Shown: one piece after another, positions 8,781 to 18,430 of the stretch | How positions within the stretch are numbered: the stretch's first letter is position 1 | How the letters are laid out: each line of letters opens with the position of its first letter | Assembly (NCBI GenBank): GCA_030651065.1 | Contig: JAUSCU010000025.1 | Location: 1-36,898, forward strand | Direction: 5' to 3' | DNA: 36,898 nt | Source: Candidatus Omnitrophota bacterium | Lineage (GTDB): Bacteria; Omnitrophota; Gorgyraeia; 1-14-0-20-64-10 | Notes under the pieces: model-generated | What the model was told of the DNA's origin: nothing | What the model saw: the letters and a program-made list of their open reading frames with translations, nothing else | Database searches by the model: none | Made by a program: the position numbers and the translations under genes

Positions 8781-10415
8781 TTAGATTGGGCAGACCGTGT
8801 GCCCAAGCTGTTCGGTGAGACGGACGTGTTCCTGCTTATCGATGGGGATCTCAATCACGCTGGGAACCTTCAGCGCCAACGCCTCTTTAAGAACCTTCCG
8901 GAAGTCACGGGCTGATTCGATCCGCCAGCCCCGGGCGCCGAACGATTCGGCGAATTTGACGAAATCCGGGTTTCCGAATTCCACCCCGAAGGACCGCCCG
9001 AACTTGGCTTTCTGTTTGGCCTGGATCAGCCCGAACCCATTGTCGTTGAATAGGATGATCACCGGGTTCACCTTGAGCCGCACCGCCGTCTCCAGCTCGT
9101 GCGAGTTCATTAGGAACCCGCCGTCGCCGCAGACCGCCACGACCGGGCGGGCCGGGTCAATCAGCTTGGCCGCGATCGCCCCCGGCAGCGCGATCCCCAT
9201 CGAGGCGAACCCGTTGGAGATGATCACCGTGTTCGGCTCGGTGGGCAGGAACATCCGGGCGATCCAGAGCTTGTGGGCGCCGACATCGCTGATCACCAGG
9301 TCGTTGCGGCCCAACACGTCGCGGAGGTCCCGCAGGATCCGCTGCGGCTTGATCGGGGAGGAATCGTCCCGCGCGCAGCGCTCCAGATCGGCGAGGATGT
9401 ACTCCCGCAGCTTCTTCGGAAAGGAAAGTTGCTTCCGCTCACCGATCAGCGGGCTCAGCAGCTCGAGCGTCTCCCGGATGTCGGCTGCGATCTCGACGCT
9501 GGGCTGGTAGGCGGCGTCCACCTCGCTCGTCGTGAAATCAATGTGGATGATTTTTTTGTCCCGCTTCGGGTTCCAGAGGGAGGGGGCGTACTCCACGAAA
9601 TCGTAGCCGACGGCGATCACCAGGTCCGCCTGGTCGAAGCCGCAGTTCACATAGTCGTGCGCTTGAAGCCCGATCGCCAGCAGCGAGAGGTCGTACTCCC
9701 AGGGAACCACCCCTTTCCCCATGAAGGTATTGGCGACCGGGATTCCGGTCGCTTTTGAGAATCTCAGGAGCTCCTCCGAAGCGCGGCCGCGGATCACGCC
9801 ATTGCCGGCCAGAAGGATCGGGCGGGCGGCCGCCCGAATCAGTTCCGCGGCACTCTGCAGCGAGGGGCGATCCGGCGAGGGGCGGCGCGCCCGCTCCGGC
9901 TCGAGCGGCTGTCCCTCCACCTCCGAGCCGGCGACATCCTCCGGAAGTTCGATGTGGCAGGGCCCCGGCTTCTCGGTCTGTGCCACCTTGAAGGCCTTGC
10001 GGACAATCTCGGGGATGGCGCTGCCTCGGTCCACCTGCGCGTTCCACTTCGTGATGGTCCGGAACATCCCCACCACGTCGATCGCCTGATGGGATTCTTT
10101 GTGGAGGCGGCCCAAGCCGGCCTGCGCCGTAATGGCCACCAGAGGGGCCCGGTCGAGGAAAGCGTCGGCCACGCCGGTGACCAGGTTAGTGGCCCCCGGC
10201 CCCAGCGTGCTCAGACAAACACCTGCCCGGCCGGTGATTCGCCCGTAGACGTCGGCCATGAAAGCAGCCGCCTGCTCGTGGCGGACCGGGATGAATCGAA
10301 TGTGGGATTCGGAGAGAGCGTCCAGGAATTCCAAGTTCTCCTCCCCGGCAAGTCCGAAGATGAACTCCACCCCTTCGGCTTCCAGACAGCGGACGAACAG
10401 CGAGGCGGCTTTCAT
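8781..10415 (-). CDS. Thiamine-pyrophosphate enzyme, acetolactate synthase large-subunit-like
   Basis: FGLAGEENLEFLDAL... HEQAAAFMADVYGRITGRAGVCLSTLGPGATNLVTG ... GDGGFLMNSHELETAVRLKVNPVIILFNDNGFGLI (TPP motif). Confidence 0.9.
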   Translation of the reverse strand: MKAASLFVRCLEAEGVEFIFGLAGEENLEFLDALSESHIRFIPVRHEQAAAFMADVYGRITGRAGVCLSTLGPGATNLVTGVADAFLDRAPLVAITAQAGLGRLHKESHQAIDVVGMFRTITKWNAQVDRGSAIPEIVRKAFKVAQTEKPGPCHIELPEDVAGSEVEGQPLEPERARRPSPDRPSLQSAAELIRAAARPILLAGNGVIRGRASEELLRFSKATGIPVANTFMGKGVVPWEYDLSLLAIGLQAHDYVNCGFDQADLVIAVGYDFVEYAPSLWNPKRDKKIIHIDFTTSEVDAAYQPSVEIAADIRETLELLSPLIGERKQLSFPKKLREYILADLERCARDDSSPIKPQRILRDLRDVLGRNDLVISDVGAHKLWIARMFLPTEPNTVIISNGFASMGIALPGAIAAKLIDPARPVVAVCGDGGFLMNSHELETAVRLKVNPVIILFNDNGFGLIQAKQKAKFGRSFGVEFGNPDFVKFAESFGARGWRIESARDFRKVLKEALALKVPSVIEIPIDKQEHVRLTEQLGHTVCPI

Positions 10416-10432
10416 AGGACTCCTAGCTTAGC
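10411..10432. repeat. 22-bp leader repeat, copy A (RBS plus start codon of the ALS-like gene)
   Basis: TTCATAGGACTCCTAGCTTAGC, identical to 11847-11868. Confidence 0.9.
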
Positions 10433-10438
10433 CGGAAA

Positions 10439-11851
10439 CTATCCTTTAAGCCAGCGGACGCGGCGGTCCGACTCCCGGCGCGCCAGGAAGCGCTCCCATT
10501 GAGCCAAACGGAGCGGTTCCTCCGGCATCGGAAACCGGGCGTGGATCTTCTCTTTCAAGTCGGGATGAAACCGGAAGTAGACCCCCAGGTCATAAGGATA
10601 GGAGGCCTCATCGACTCCGATGAAATCGCCCTGGAGGCGGGCCTTGCGAAGGATCGACCTCCATTCTTGAATGGAGGTCTGGCCCATCCCCAGCACGGAG
10701 TTCGCGAAGAGGGTCAGGTAGACCTCGTTGAACGGTCCCCGCCGCCGGATATACCGCTCCAGTTCCCGGGCCGATCTGCCCGTGTTGAAGACCATCCAGA
10801 AAGGGATCGATCCCGTCCGCAGGCACCACCAGGGATCCAGGAGAAGGAAGTCTTCCGCCAAAATCCGGCTGGAACGAATCCCACGCTTCCGGTACCAGTC
10901 CCGGTACAAGTCGGCCACCAATGGGCTGACATCGGCCGGATCTTCGAAGACGAGGCGGCGCACGCGCCACCCCTGGCGCTTGGCCAGCCGCCGGAGATCT
11001 TCCAACAGCTCCGGCTCGAACCCCCATTCCGCCTCCGGGCGGTTCGCGTCCGGCTTCGGGATATCCCAGCGCCGGAAACGGGATCCCTGTTCTTTCAGAA
11101 AACGGGCCACCCTGGGGCCGCCGGAAAGGTACCCCTTCGCCTCCAGCCCTCCGTACCCGCCCACCTGAAAATAGTGCCGGGGGCCCAGCTGGCTCATCGG
11201 CCACGAATAGCGGCATTCGGCCACCATCAGCGTTCCGCCGCGGGGAAGGCTCTTTTTCAAGAAGCGTTCGTACGTTTCGTCCAGCCGCAAGTACTTGATC
11301 CGGAAATATCCCATCTGCCGGATCATCAGCCGGTCTTGGACAGGATCGCGCATCTGGTTGATCTGCATCCCGGGGTTCCGCTCCAGGAAACGGGCGGCAG
11401 GCTCCTTGAACGATTCCATGTCCTTTCTCACCGCGTCCGGATCCAGCCGGGAGCGGCGGCGCACCGGGACCAGGACCGTTTGCGGCAGCCACGGAATCCC
11501 CAGCGCCGCGCACAAATGGATCAGCGCCCCCCCGGAAGAACCGATCATCACCGCAGGGTAAGTCCTCTTCCTGGGGTACTTCTGGACCACCCACTGGGAG
11601 ATGTTCTTGGAACTCAGCCGCGCGATCTCTTTGGGGAGAACCGCTTCGCGGCGCCCGCCGAAGATATAGATGAGTTTACGAAATAACTTGGGCGGCGCGT
11701 TCACCCACGCCGCCATCGCGCGGCTGGGCGGCACGAACCCCATTCCGGATATGTCTTTCCCGCGCAGGTAGTTCGCCGTCGCCAGCAGCATCGTCGAAGA
11801 AGAATCAATCTTGGCGATGCAGCGGTCCGCCAGCGATACCGGTTTCTTCAT
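10439..11851 (-). CDS. Conserved-looking protein of unknown function (470 aa)
   Basis: Long ORF with good RBS (CTAGGAGTCCTATG); no family recognised; AVMIGSSGGALIHLCAALGIPWLPQT segment. Confidence 0.75.
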   Translation of the reverse strand: MKKPVSLADRCIAKIDSSSTMLLATANYLRGKDISGMGFVPPSRAMAAWVNAPPKLFRKLIYIFGGRREAVLPKEIARLSSKNISQWVVQKYPRKRTYPAVMIGSSGGALIHLCAALGIPWLPQTVLVPVRRRSRLDPDAVRKDMESFKEPAARFLERNPGMQINQMRDPVQDRLMIRQMGYFRIKYLRLDETYERFLKKSLPRGGTLMVAECRYSWPMSQLGPRHYFQVGGYGGLEAKGYLSGGPRVARFLKEQGSRFRRWDIPKPDANRPEAEWGFEPELLEDLRRLAKRQGWRVRRLVFEDPADVSPLVADLYRDWYRKRGIRSSRILAEDFLLLDPWWCLRTGSIPFWMVFNTGRSARELERYIRRRGPFNEVYLTLFANSVLGMGQTSIQEWRSILRKARLQGDFIGVDEASYPYDLGVYFRFHPDLKEKIHARFPMPEEPLRLAQWERFLARRESDRRVRWLKG

Positions 11852-11868
11852 AGGACTCCTAGCTTAGC
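11847..11868. repeat. 22-bp leader repeat, copy B
   Basis: TTCATAGGACTCCTAGCTTAGC, identical to 10411-10432. Confidence 0.9.
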
Positions 11869-11983
11869 ACAGAGGCATTTCCCTGATGGAAGATCGAGAG
11901 GTTGCCCTGATTGCCCGGTTCCGGCCTCAGGTTTTACACTGTTCTTAGATGAAGAACGGTGCTTAAACGAGGAGGGAACTGCG

Positions 11984-12190
11984 ATGGAACGATCCGTTTC
12001 TGTGGTGTTATTGGTGGTGGGCGCGGCGCTGTTCTTTTATGGGCTTCAAGCCGCCGATTCGATGAGTTCCGCTCTTTCGGAGCTGTTCAGCGGCGCTCCC
12101 AGCAACAAGGCAATTTGGCTGACTGTCGTCGGCGCGATCGTGGCAGGCCTGGGCCTGACAGGATTATTGCGCGGAAGATCGTCGGTTTAA
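11984..12190 (+). CDS. Small membrane protein, DUF3185-like
   Basis: MERSVSVVLLVVGAALFFYGLQAADSMSSALSELFSGAPSNKAIWLTVVGAIVAGLGLTGLLRGRSSV; RBS GAGGAGGGAACTGCGATG. Confidence 0.8.
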   Translation: MERSVSVVLLVVGAALFFYGLQAADSMSSALSELFSGAPSNKAIWLTVVGAIVAGLGLTGLLRGRSSV

Positions 12191-12208
12191 ACTAAGAAAC
12201 GGAACAGC

Positions 12209-12241
12209 GTCACGGGGGGCCTCTACGGCCCTTCCCGTGAC
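12209..12241. other. Strong stem-loop, possible terminator or leader structure
   Basis: GTCACGGG-GGGCC-TCTAC-GGCCC-tt-CCCGTGAC; 13 paired positions with a 2-nt bulge; no T-tract follows. Confidence 0.7.
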
Positions 12242-12257
12242 CTGATACACTGTCTCC

Positions 12258-14474
12258 ATGTGGATGAGATGGCTGCCGTGGAGGATGTTCATTAGCATCT
12301 CGGCCAAGCGGAACGGTTTTCTGGATCCGATCCAGCTGCTCTCGCGGCTGCAGCGGTTCTCTCAGCCGGCCTCCGTGCTGGCCCCCACCGAACTGCTCCG
12401 CTCAGGCGCCATCCTCCACGCCCGCGGCCTGGTGAACAGCCATGCGATCCAGAACAACATGGACTGGGTCTGGCCCTACTGGGTGGCCCGCCAGTTCAAT
12501 CCCCATGACGAATCTTTCATCCCCCGCGCCTTCGCGCTGACCCACATCAACATGACTCACCGGAATTGGACCGCCGTGGGGTTGCCGGATCTGGACGCGT
12601 TCCCCATCGTGGATGAGCGCGGTCTGCTCACCCCCCTGCTGGACGGCTGGTCGCTGGATGCCTGGGTGATCTGCCCGGGCAAGCAAGCGCTGATCCCGGC
12701 CCGGCTGGCCGGGGCCCGGCAGAGTATGCATTTCAACGGAGGGCTGGCGGTGATCACCGAGGCGGTGGGGGACTGGGCTTCCCTCAATCTGCACGCCGAG
12801 GTGGTCAAGGAAGGAGACCGGGCGGTCTGCCGCCTTCGGATCAGCGCGCAGGCCGACCGTCGGGCCTGGCTGGCACTCGCGCTGCGGCCTTACAACCCGG
12901 AGGGGATTAGTTTCATCCACGACATTGAGCTGCTGCCCGGCCGGACCGGCTGGAAAGTGAACGGCCGGGAGGAAGTCCATTTCGACGCGGTTCCCGACCT
13001 GCACGCGTTCTCCCATTACCGGCTCGGGGACGTGTTCCACCTGCTGCCGCTGGACGATCCGGCTCCTAAGGTCCGGTCCCATGTCGGGATGGCAACCGCC
13101 GCAGCGCTGTTCGCGCTGGAGCCGGACAAGCGGCGCGAGATCAGCGCGGGGGTGCCGCTGGCCCCCGCCGAACAGGCCGGTGACTGGGATCGGGTCACCC
13201 TGGAACACGGACGCGTGCGGTTGCCGGACGCGCGCGCGCAGTACGTCTGGGACACCGCGGTACGGGCGCTCATTCTCCACAGCCCCGGACCGGTCTACCC
13301 CGGCCCTTACACCTATAAACGGTTCTGGTTCCGTGACGCGGCGTTCATCGTGCAGGCATTGCTCTGCACGGGCCAGGCGGAGCGGGCGGAGCGGGCGCTG
13401 GACCTGTTCCCTTCCAAACAGACGGCGTTCGGCTATTTTCTTTCACAGGAAGGAGAGTGGGACTCCAACGGGCAGGCGCTCTGGGCGTTCCAGCAGTTCT
13501 GCCAGCTGACCGGCCGGCCCGTCAAGCCGGCCTGGTGGCCCTGCATTCTGCGGGGCGCGCAATGGATCATCCGGAAACGGCTTCCGGACGGCGATCTTGC
13601 CCATTCCGGCCTTCTGCCGGCCGGGTTCAGCGCGGAGCACTTCGGACCGAATGATTATTATTACTGGGACGATTTCTGGGCGGTGGCCGGGTTGAGAGCG
13701 GCGGCTTTCCTGGCCGACTCTTTCGGGAACCAAGCCACCGCCCGGCAATTTCGCGAGGAGGCCGCGGATCTGCTTGTCTGCATCGAGCGCAGCCTCGAGC
13801 GATGCGCGCAGCGGCTGGGACAGCCGGCCATGCCGGCCTCTCCGTACCGGCGCCTGGATGCCGGCGCGATCGGCTTGTTGACCTCCGGATACCCGCTGGA
13901 GATCTTCGACAGGCAGGATCTCCGGCTCCTGAAGACTGCCGAGTACCTCTACGATCATTGCCTCGTGAACCGGGCTTTCTTCCAGGAGATCAGCCACTCC
14001 GGCATGAACCCGTATCTGACGCTTCACTTGGCCCAAGTCTTCCTGCGCGCCGGCGATCCCCGCTGTTTCGAGCTGATCGATGGGGTGCTGGATCTGGCCT
14101 CCTCAACCGGTCAGTGGCCGGAGGCCGTTCACCCCCGCACGGGGGGCGGCTGCATGGGGGATGGGCAGCACATCTGGGCTTCGGCGGAATGGCTGATGAT
14201 GATCCGCAACTGCTTCGCGCGGGAAGAAGGGGACCGGCTGGTTCTGGGATCGGGGCTGTTGCCCCGATGGTTGGCCAGCGGGGAGCCGATGTCGATCCAG
14301 CAGGCCCCCACCCGTTTCGGGACCGTCTCGGTCACCGTAAAGCCGGGCCCGCGCGGCGCCCATGTCCATTGGAGCGGCGTGTGGCACGGGTCACAGCCGG
14401 CCATCGAGCTCCGTCTGCCGGGTCACTCTCCGCTGTTGGCGGACCCGGATCAGAATTCAGCAGAACTGCCTTGA
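12258..14474 (+). CDS. Glycogen-debranching / (alpha/alpha)6-barrel glycoside-hydrolase-like protein
   Basis: YTYKRFWFRDAAFIVQALLCTGQAERAERAL...EGEWDSNGQALWAFQQF...NDYYYWDDFWAVAGLRAAA...WPEAVHPRTGGGCMGDGQHIWASAEWLMM. Confidence 0.75.
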   Translation: MWMRWLPWRMFISISAKRNGFLDPIQLLSRLQRFSQPASVLAPTELLRSGAILHARGLVNSHAIQNNMDWVWPYWVARQFNPHDESFIPRAFALTHINMTHRNWTAVGLPDLDAFPIVDERGLLTPLLDGWSLDAWVICPGKQALIPARLAGARQSMHFNGGLAVITEAVGDWASLNLHAEVVKEGDRAVCRLRISAQADRRAWLALALRPYNPEGISFIHDIELLPGRTGWKVNGREEVHFDAVPDLHAFSHYRLGDVFHLLPLDDPAPKVRSHVGMATAAALFALEPDKRREISAGVPLAPAEQAGDWDRVTLEHGRVRLPDARAQYVWDTAVRALILHSPGPVYPGPYTYKRFWFRDAAFIVQALLCTGQAERAERALDLFPSKQTAFGYFLSQEGEWDSNGQALWAFQQFCQLTGRPVKPAWWPCILRGAQWIIRKRLPDGDLAHSGLLPAGFSAEHFGPNDYYYWDDFWAVAGLRAAAFLADSFGNQATARQFREEAADLLVCIERSLERCAQRLGQPAMPASPYRRLDAGAIGLLTSGYPLEIFDRQDLRLLKTAEYLYDHCLVNRAFFQEISHSGMNPYLTLHLAQVFLRAGDPRCFELIDGVLDLASSTGQWPEAVHPRTGGGCMGDGQHIWASAEWLMMIRNCFAREEGDRLVLGSGLLPRWLASGEPMSIQQAPTRFGTVSVTVKPGPRGAHVHWSGVWHGSQPAIELRLPGHSPLLADPDQNSAELP

Positions 14475-14495
14475 TCTCCGAGACATTGGAAACGG

Positions 14496-16790
14496 ATGCT
14501 GGACCGGATTGAGGTTTTTCTCCGAAGGTTTCACCGGAGTTTCAACCGGGCCAAGTGGGCCGTCCGGCTCCTCCGGCTGAAGCAGCTCCCTCCGGGCAAT
14601 AACGCGCCCGGCCTTCTGCTGATCCAAATCGACGGGCTGGCCTTCCCCCAATTCCAACAGGCTTTGAAGGACGGGCGCCTGCCATTCCTTCACCGCCTGA
14701 TTCAACGCCAGGGCTACCGTCTCCACTCCCTTTATTCCGGCCTTCCCTCCGCCACGCCGGGCGTGCAGGGGGAACTTTTTTACGGCGTGAAGGGCTGCGT
14801 GCCCTCTTTCAGCTTTCTGGTCCGGAAGGACGGCCGGATCCGGAAGATGTACGACCCCCGCTCCGTCCAAGAGGTGGAGAAGAGCCTGGCGAAGCAGGGA
14901 CAGCCGCTGTTGGAAGGGGGCAGCGCCTACTGCGACATCTTCTCCGGCGGAGCCGCGGAGTGCCATTACAGCGCCGCCAAACGGGGCTGGGACGGTATTC
15001 TGAGGGTGGCCAACCCGTTGATATTTCCTTTTTTCCTTCTACTGTTCGCGAATGTCGTGGTCCGGATAGCCAGGCTGTTGATTTGGGAGTTCGCGGTGGC
15101 TCTGTTCGAAGCGCTGCGCGGAGCGCTGAAAGGATTTTCGCTGATTCAGGAGTTGGAGTTCATCTCCATCCGCCTGAGCGTGTGCGTCTTCCTGAGGGAG
15201 ATGCTGGCCGCCGCCGTCCCGCTGGACATCGCGCGGGGCCTGCCGGTGATCCACCTGAACTTCTTCGGCTACGATGAGACCTCTCACCGCCGCGGGCCCG
15301 GCTCGAAATTCGCGCACTGGGCCCTGCCCGGAATTGACGCGGCGGCGGCCCGCATCTGGCGGGCCGCGCGGCAGACCGGGCACCGAAGCTACGACCTCTG
15401 GGTTTATTCCGACCACGGGCAGGAAGAAACGGTCCCCTACTCGCTGGGGCATTCCAAAACACTGGAGCAGGCCGTCTCGGAGATCCTGCGCCGGGATCTG
15501 CCGGACGTCCGGCTGGAGACCGTCGCCGGCATGGGGCCGATCGCGCACCTCTACCTTTCCCGCCCGCTGAATGAATCGGAGCGGGAGCGGCTGGCCCGCG
15601 CGCTGGTGGAGTCGGCGGGGATCCCGACAATCTTGGCGCCGGCCGGACCCGGCAAGGCCGCCGCTTGGAATGGGACCGGGACCTTATCTCTTCCGGAGGA
15701 CGCCGCAAGAGTATTGGGCCCAGAGCACCCGTTCTTGGCGGAGGCGGCGCAAGACCTCGTTTCCCTCTGCCATCACGCCCGTGCCGGGACCCTGCTGGCG
15801 CTGGGCTGGCGCCCGGGACAGCCCGCGAAAACCTTCCCGATGGAAAACGGGTCCCACGCGGGTCCCGGTTCCCAGGAGACGCATGCTTTCGCACTGCTGC
15901 CGCCCGACGCGCCGGTCGACCCGGACAAACCTTACCTGCGTCCCCTGGATTTGCGCCGGGCGGCTCTGCGGTTCCTGGGACGGCTGGAAGACCCGGAAAA
16001 ACAGGTGGTTTCCCTGCCGGGCCCCGCGCCCGCGGCGCGCCCAAAACTCCGGATCATGACTTACAACGTCCACAACTGTTTCGGACTGGACGGGAAGCTC
16101 TCCCCGGAACGGATCGCCCGGGTGATCGCCCGGCACCAGCCGGACGCCGTGGCGCTCCAGGAGCTGGATGTGAACCGGCTGCGAACCGGCCGCGTGGACC
16201 AGGCGGAGCAGATCGCGAAGAAACTCCGGATGACGTTCCACTTCCACACCTCGTTCCGGCTAGCGGACGAGCAGTACGGCAACGCGATTTTTAGCCGCTT
16301 TCCGATGCGGCTGATCCGGGCCGGCGGCTTGCCCCGCTTACCCGGCTCCCCCGTCGGCGAGCCGCGGAGCGCGCTCTGGGTGGAGCTGGATGTGCATGGA
16401 TCAGCAGTCCATCTGATCAACACGCACTTGAGTCTCTGGCCCGCCGAACGGCTGCTTCAGGCGGAAGCGTTGCTGGGGCCGGAGTGGGTCGGCAGCCGGG
16501 AGGCGCTGGGGCCTTTCCTTCTCTGTGGCGATTTTAACTCCACGCCCGGATCGGCCGTCTACCGGCGCCTCACGCGGTCATTCCGGGACGCCCAGCTGGC
16601 CCTGAAGAAACACTCACCCCGAGGGACTTGGTTCGGCCGCCACCCGTTCAGCCGGATCGACCACATCCTGATCAGCCCGGGCATTGAAGTGCTGGAGGTG
16701 GTTGTTTCGGACACGGAGTTGGATCAGGCGGCATCGGATCATCTCCCCCTGCTGGCGGAGCTTCGCATTCTGCTCCGCCGAAAACCTTAG
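14496..16790 (+). CDS. Fusion: type I phosphodiesterase/alkaline-phosphatase-like domain plus endonuclease/exonuclease/phosphatase (EEP) domain
   Basis: N-term LLLIQIDGLAFPQFQQAL...YSDHGQEETVPY...; C-term LRIMTYNVHNCFGLDGKLSPERIARVIARHQPDAVALQELD...LLCGDFNSTPGSAVYRRL...RIDHILISPG...ASDHLPLLAEL. Confidence 0.85.
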   Translation: MLDRIEVFLRRFHRSFNRAKWAVRLLRLKQLPPGNNAPGLLLIQIDGLAFPQFQQALKDGRLPFLHRLIQRQGYRLHSLYSGLPSATPGVQGELFYGVKGCVPSFSFLVRKDGRIRKMYDPRSVQEVEKSLAKQGQPLLEGGSAYCDIFSGGAAECHYSAAKRGWDGILRVANPLIFPFFLLLFANVVVRIARLLIWEFAVALFEALRGALKGFSLIQELEFISIRLSVCVFLREMLAAAVPLDIARGLPVIHLNFFGYDETSHRRGPGSKFAHWALPGIDAAAARIWRAARQTGHRSYDLWVYSDHGQEETVPYSLGHSKTLEQAVSEILRRDLPDVRLETVAGMGPIAHLYLSRPLNESERERLARALVESAGIPTILAPAGPGKAAAWNGTGTLSLPEDAARVLGPEHPFLAEAAQDLVSLCHHARAGTLLALGWRPGQPAKTFPMENGSHAGPGSQETHAFALLPPDAPVDPDKPYLRPLDLRRAALRFLGRLEDPEKQVVSLPGPAPAARPKLRIMTYNVHNCFGLDGKLSPERIARVIARHQPDAVALQELDVNRLRTGRVDQAEQIAKKLRMTFHFHTSFRLADEQYGNAIFSRFPMRLIRAGGLPRLPGSPVGEPRSALWVELDVHGSAVHLINTHLSLWPAERLLQAEALLGPEWVGSREALGPFLLCGDFNSTPGSAVYRRLTRSFRDAQLALKKHSPRGTWFGRHPFSRIDHILISPGIEVLEVVVSDTELDQAASDHLPLLAELRILLRRKP

Positions 16791-16814
16791 ACCGGCTCCC
16801 TTAGGGCGGCCGGG

Positions 16815-18026
16815 CTACCGTCTCCCGCGGCCGGAATGCCCGTGAGAGGACCTTCTCGGGGGAGAGCTCCGGTCGGCCTTCCGGTAATCGAAACGGGGCA
16901 GCGTCACGCGCGGCAGCGTGCGGCCCAACGTCTGCTCGATCTCCTGCACTAGGGATTCCTCTTCTTTGTCCATCAGCGTGAAGGCGTCGCCGGTGGCCGC
17001 CGCTCGCGCGGTCCGGCCGATCCGGTGAACGTAATCGTCGGGACTGTGAGGCACATCGAAGTTGATCACGTGGCTGATCTGCTCAATGTCGATGCCGCGC
17101 GCCGCGACGTCGGTGGCCACCATCACCTGCGAGTCCCCATCGCGGAACCGCTCCAGCGCGAACATCCGCTGCTCCTGGGTGCGGTCTCCGTGCAGCACCG
17201 ACACGTGGACGCCCCGCCTCATCAGGTCGTGGGCCAACCGATCAGCCGAGCGCTTGGTACGGGTGAAGACCAGCACCGACTCCATCTCCTTCCCGCGCAG
17301 TAGCTCGTCCAGCAGGTCAGTTTTCAGGTGGTTCGGCACCGGATAGATCGCCTGCCGGATGCCGACCGCCGGCGACGAGCGCTGGCCGATCTGGACCGTC
17401 ACCGGATCGCGGAGAATATCGCGGGTCAGCCTCAGAATCTCCGGCGGCATCGTCGCGGAGAAGAGCAGGCTCTGCCGCTTGGGCGGCAAGAGGCGGAGGA
17501 TATTTTCGATGTCCGGAAGGAAACCCATGTCCAGCATCCGGTCCGCTTCGTCCAGCACGAGCACTTCCAGGTCCACGAAGTCGATCCGCCCGGAGTAGAT
17601 GTGGTCCAGAAGCCGGCCCGGCGTAGCGGAGAGGATGTCCACCCCCTTCTCCAGCGCCGAGATCTGCGGCGGCATCGGCGACCCGCCAAAAACGGCCAAT
17701 CCTTTCAGATGGACATAGCGGGAGAGAGACTTCAGGTGGTCCATGGACTGGTCGGCCAACTCACGGGTAGGGGCGATGATCAGGGCCCGGACGTGCTTGC
17801 CGCTCTTGCCCTGCAACAGCCGGTGCAGGATCGGAAGCACGAAGGCGGCCGTCTTGCCGGTCCCGGTCTGGGCGCAGCCGATTAGGTCGCGGCCCGCCAG
17901 AATGTGGGGGATCGCCTGCGCCTGGATCGGCGTGGGGTGCAGGAACCCCAAGTCGTGGATCCCTTTTAGGAGGTTCGAGTCGAGGCCAAGACCCTCAAAC
18001 GTGAGCCCCTCCGCGGGCGCGTTCAT
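16815..18026 (-). CDS. DEAD-box RNA helicase (RhlE-like)
   Basis: AQTGTGKTAAFVLPIL, VLDEADRMLDMGF, LLFSATMP, HRIGRTARA motifs; basic C-terminus. Confidence 0.95.
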   Translation of the reverse strand: MNAPAEGLTFEGLGLDSNLLKGIHDLGFLHPTPIQAQAIPHILAGRDLIGCAQTGTGKTAAFVLPILHRLLQGKSGKHVRALIIAPTRELADQSMDHLKSLSRYVHLKGLAVFGGSPMPPQISALEKGVDILSATPGRLLDHIYSGRIDFVDLEVLVLDEADRMLDMGFLPDIENILRLLPPKRQSLLFSATMPPEILRLTRDILRDPVTVQIGQRSSPAVGIRQAIYPVPNHLKTDLLDELLRGKEMESVLVFTRTKRSADRLAHDLMRRGVHVSVLHGDRTQEQRMFALERFRDGDSQVMVATDVAARGIDIEQISHVINFDVPHSPDDYVHRIGRTARAAATGDAFTLMDKEEESLVQEIEQTLGRTLPRVTLPRFDYRKADRSSPPRRSSHGHSGRGRR

Positions 18027-18430
18027 GAAGCGGTGGTCTGCAGGGCGACCCGCTCAATTCCCAGTTTTCGCATTTCATCCAGCGCCTTTACCACGTTACC
18101 GAAATCGGAACCGGCGTCCCCCTGCAGGATCACCTTCAGGCCCGGATCTTTCCGCTGAAGCGCCTGGAGCTGGCGGCGCAGCGCCTCAAAGCTCACCGCC
18201 TGCTTGTTGAGGTAGAAAGCCCCTTGCTTTGAGACGGAGACCGTCGCCGGAGCGTCCGCCAGGTTAGGCTTGCCCGTCGCGGCGACCGGAAGCCGGACCG
18301 GGATCCCCTGGTTCTTCACCATCGAGAGGGAGACCATCAGAAAAGAGGCCAACAGAAAGAAGATGACATCGATCAGCGGGATGATTTCAATTCGAGGACG
18401 GCGTTGGAGAGAATCGAAGGGTACTTTCAT
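18023..18430 (-). CDS. Biopolymer transport protein ExbD/TolR family
   Basis: RRPRIEIIPLIDVIFFLLASFLMVSLSMVKNQGIPVRLPVA...VILQGDAGSDFGNVVKALDEMRKLGIERVALQT. Confidence 0.92.
   Translation of the reverse strand: MKVPFDSLQRRPRIEIIPLIDVIFFLLASFLMVSLSMVKNQGIPVRLPVAATGKPNLADAPATVSVSKQGAFYLNKQAVSFEALRRQLQALQRKDPGLKVILQGDAGSDFGNVVKALDEMRKLGIERVALQTTAS

Noticed and set aside
10499-11686. 395-aa plus-strand ORF
   Set aside because: Antisense shadow of the 470-aa minus-strand gene; Pro/Arg/His-rich with no domain-like sequence.
11938-11960. Inverted repeat ACTGTTCTTagatgAAGAACGGT as a regulator site
   Set aside because: Single occurrence with one wobble; plausible but unsupported without conservation.
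15160-16044. 294-aa minus-strand ORF
   Set aside because: Arg/Pro/Gly/Ala-rich antisense shadow of the phosphodiesterase/EEP fusion.
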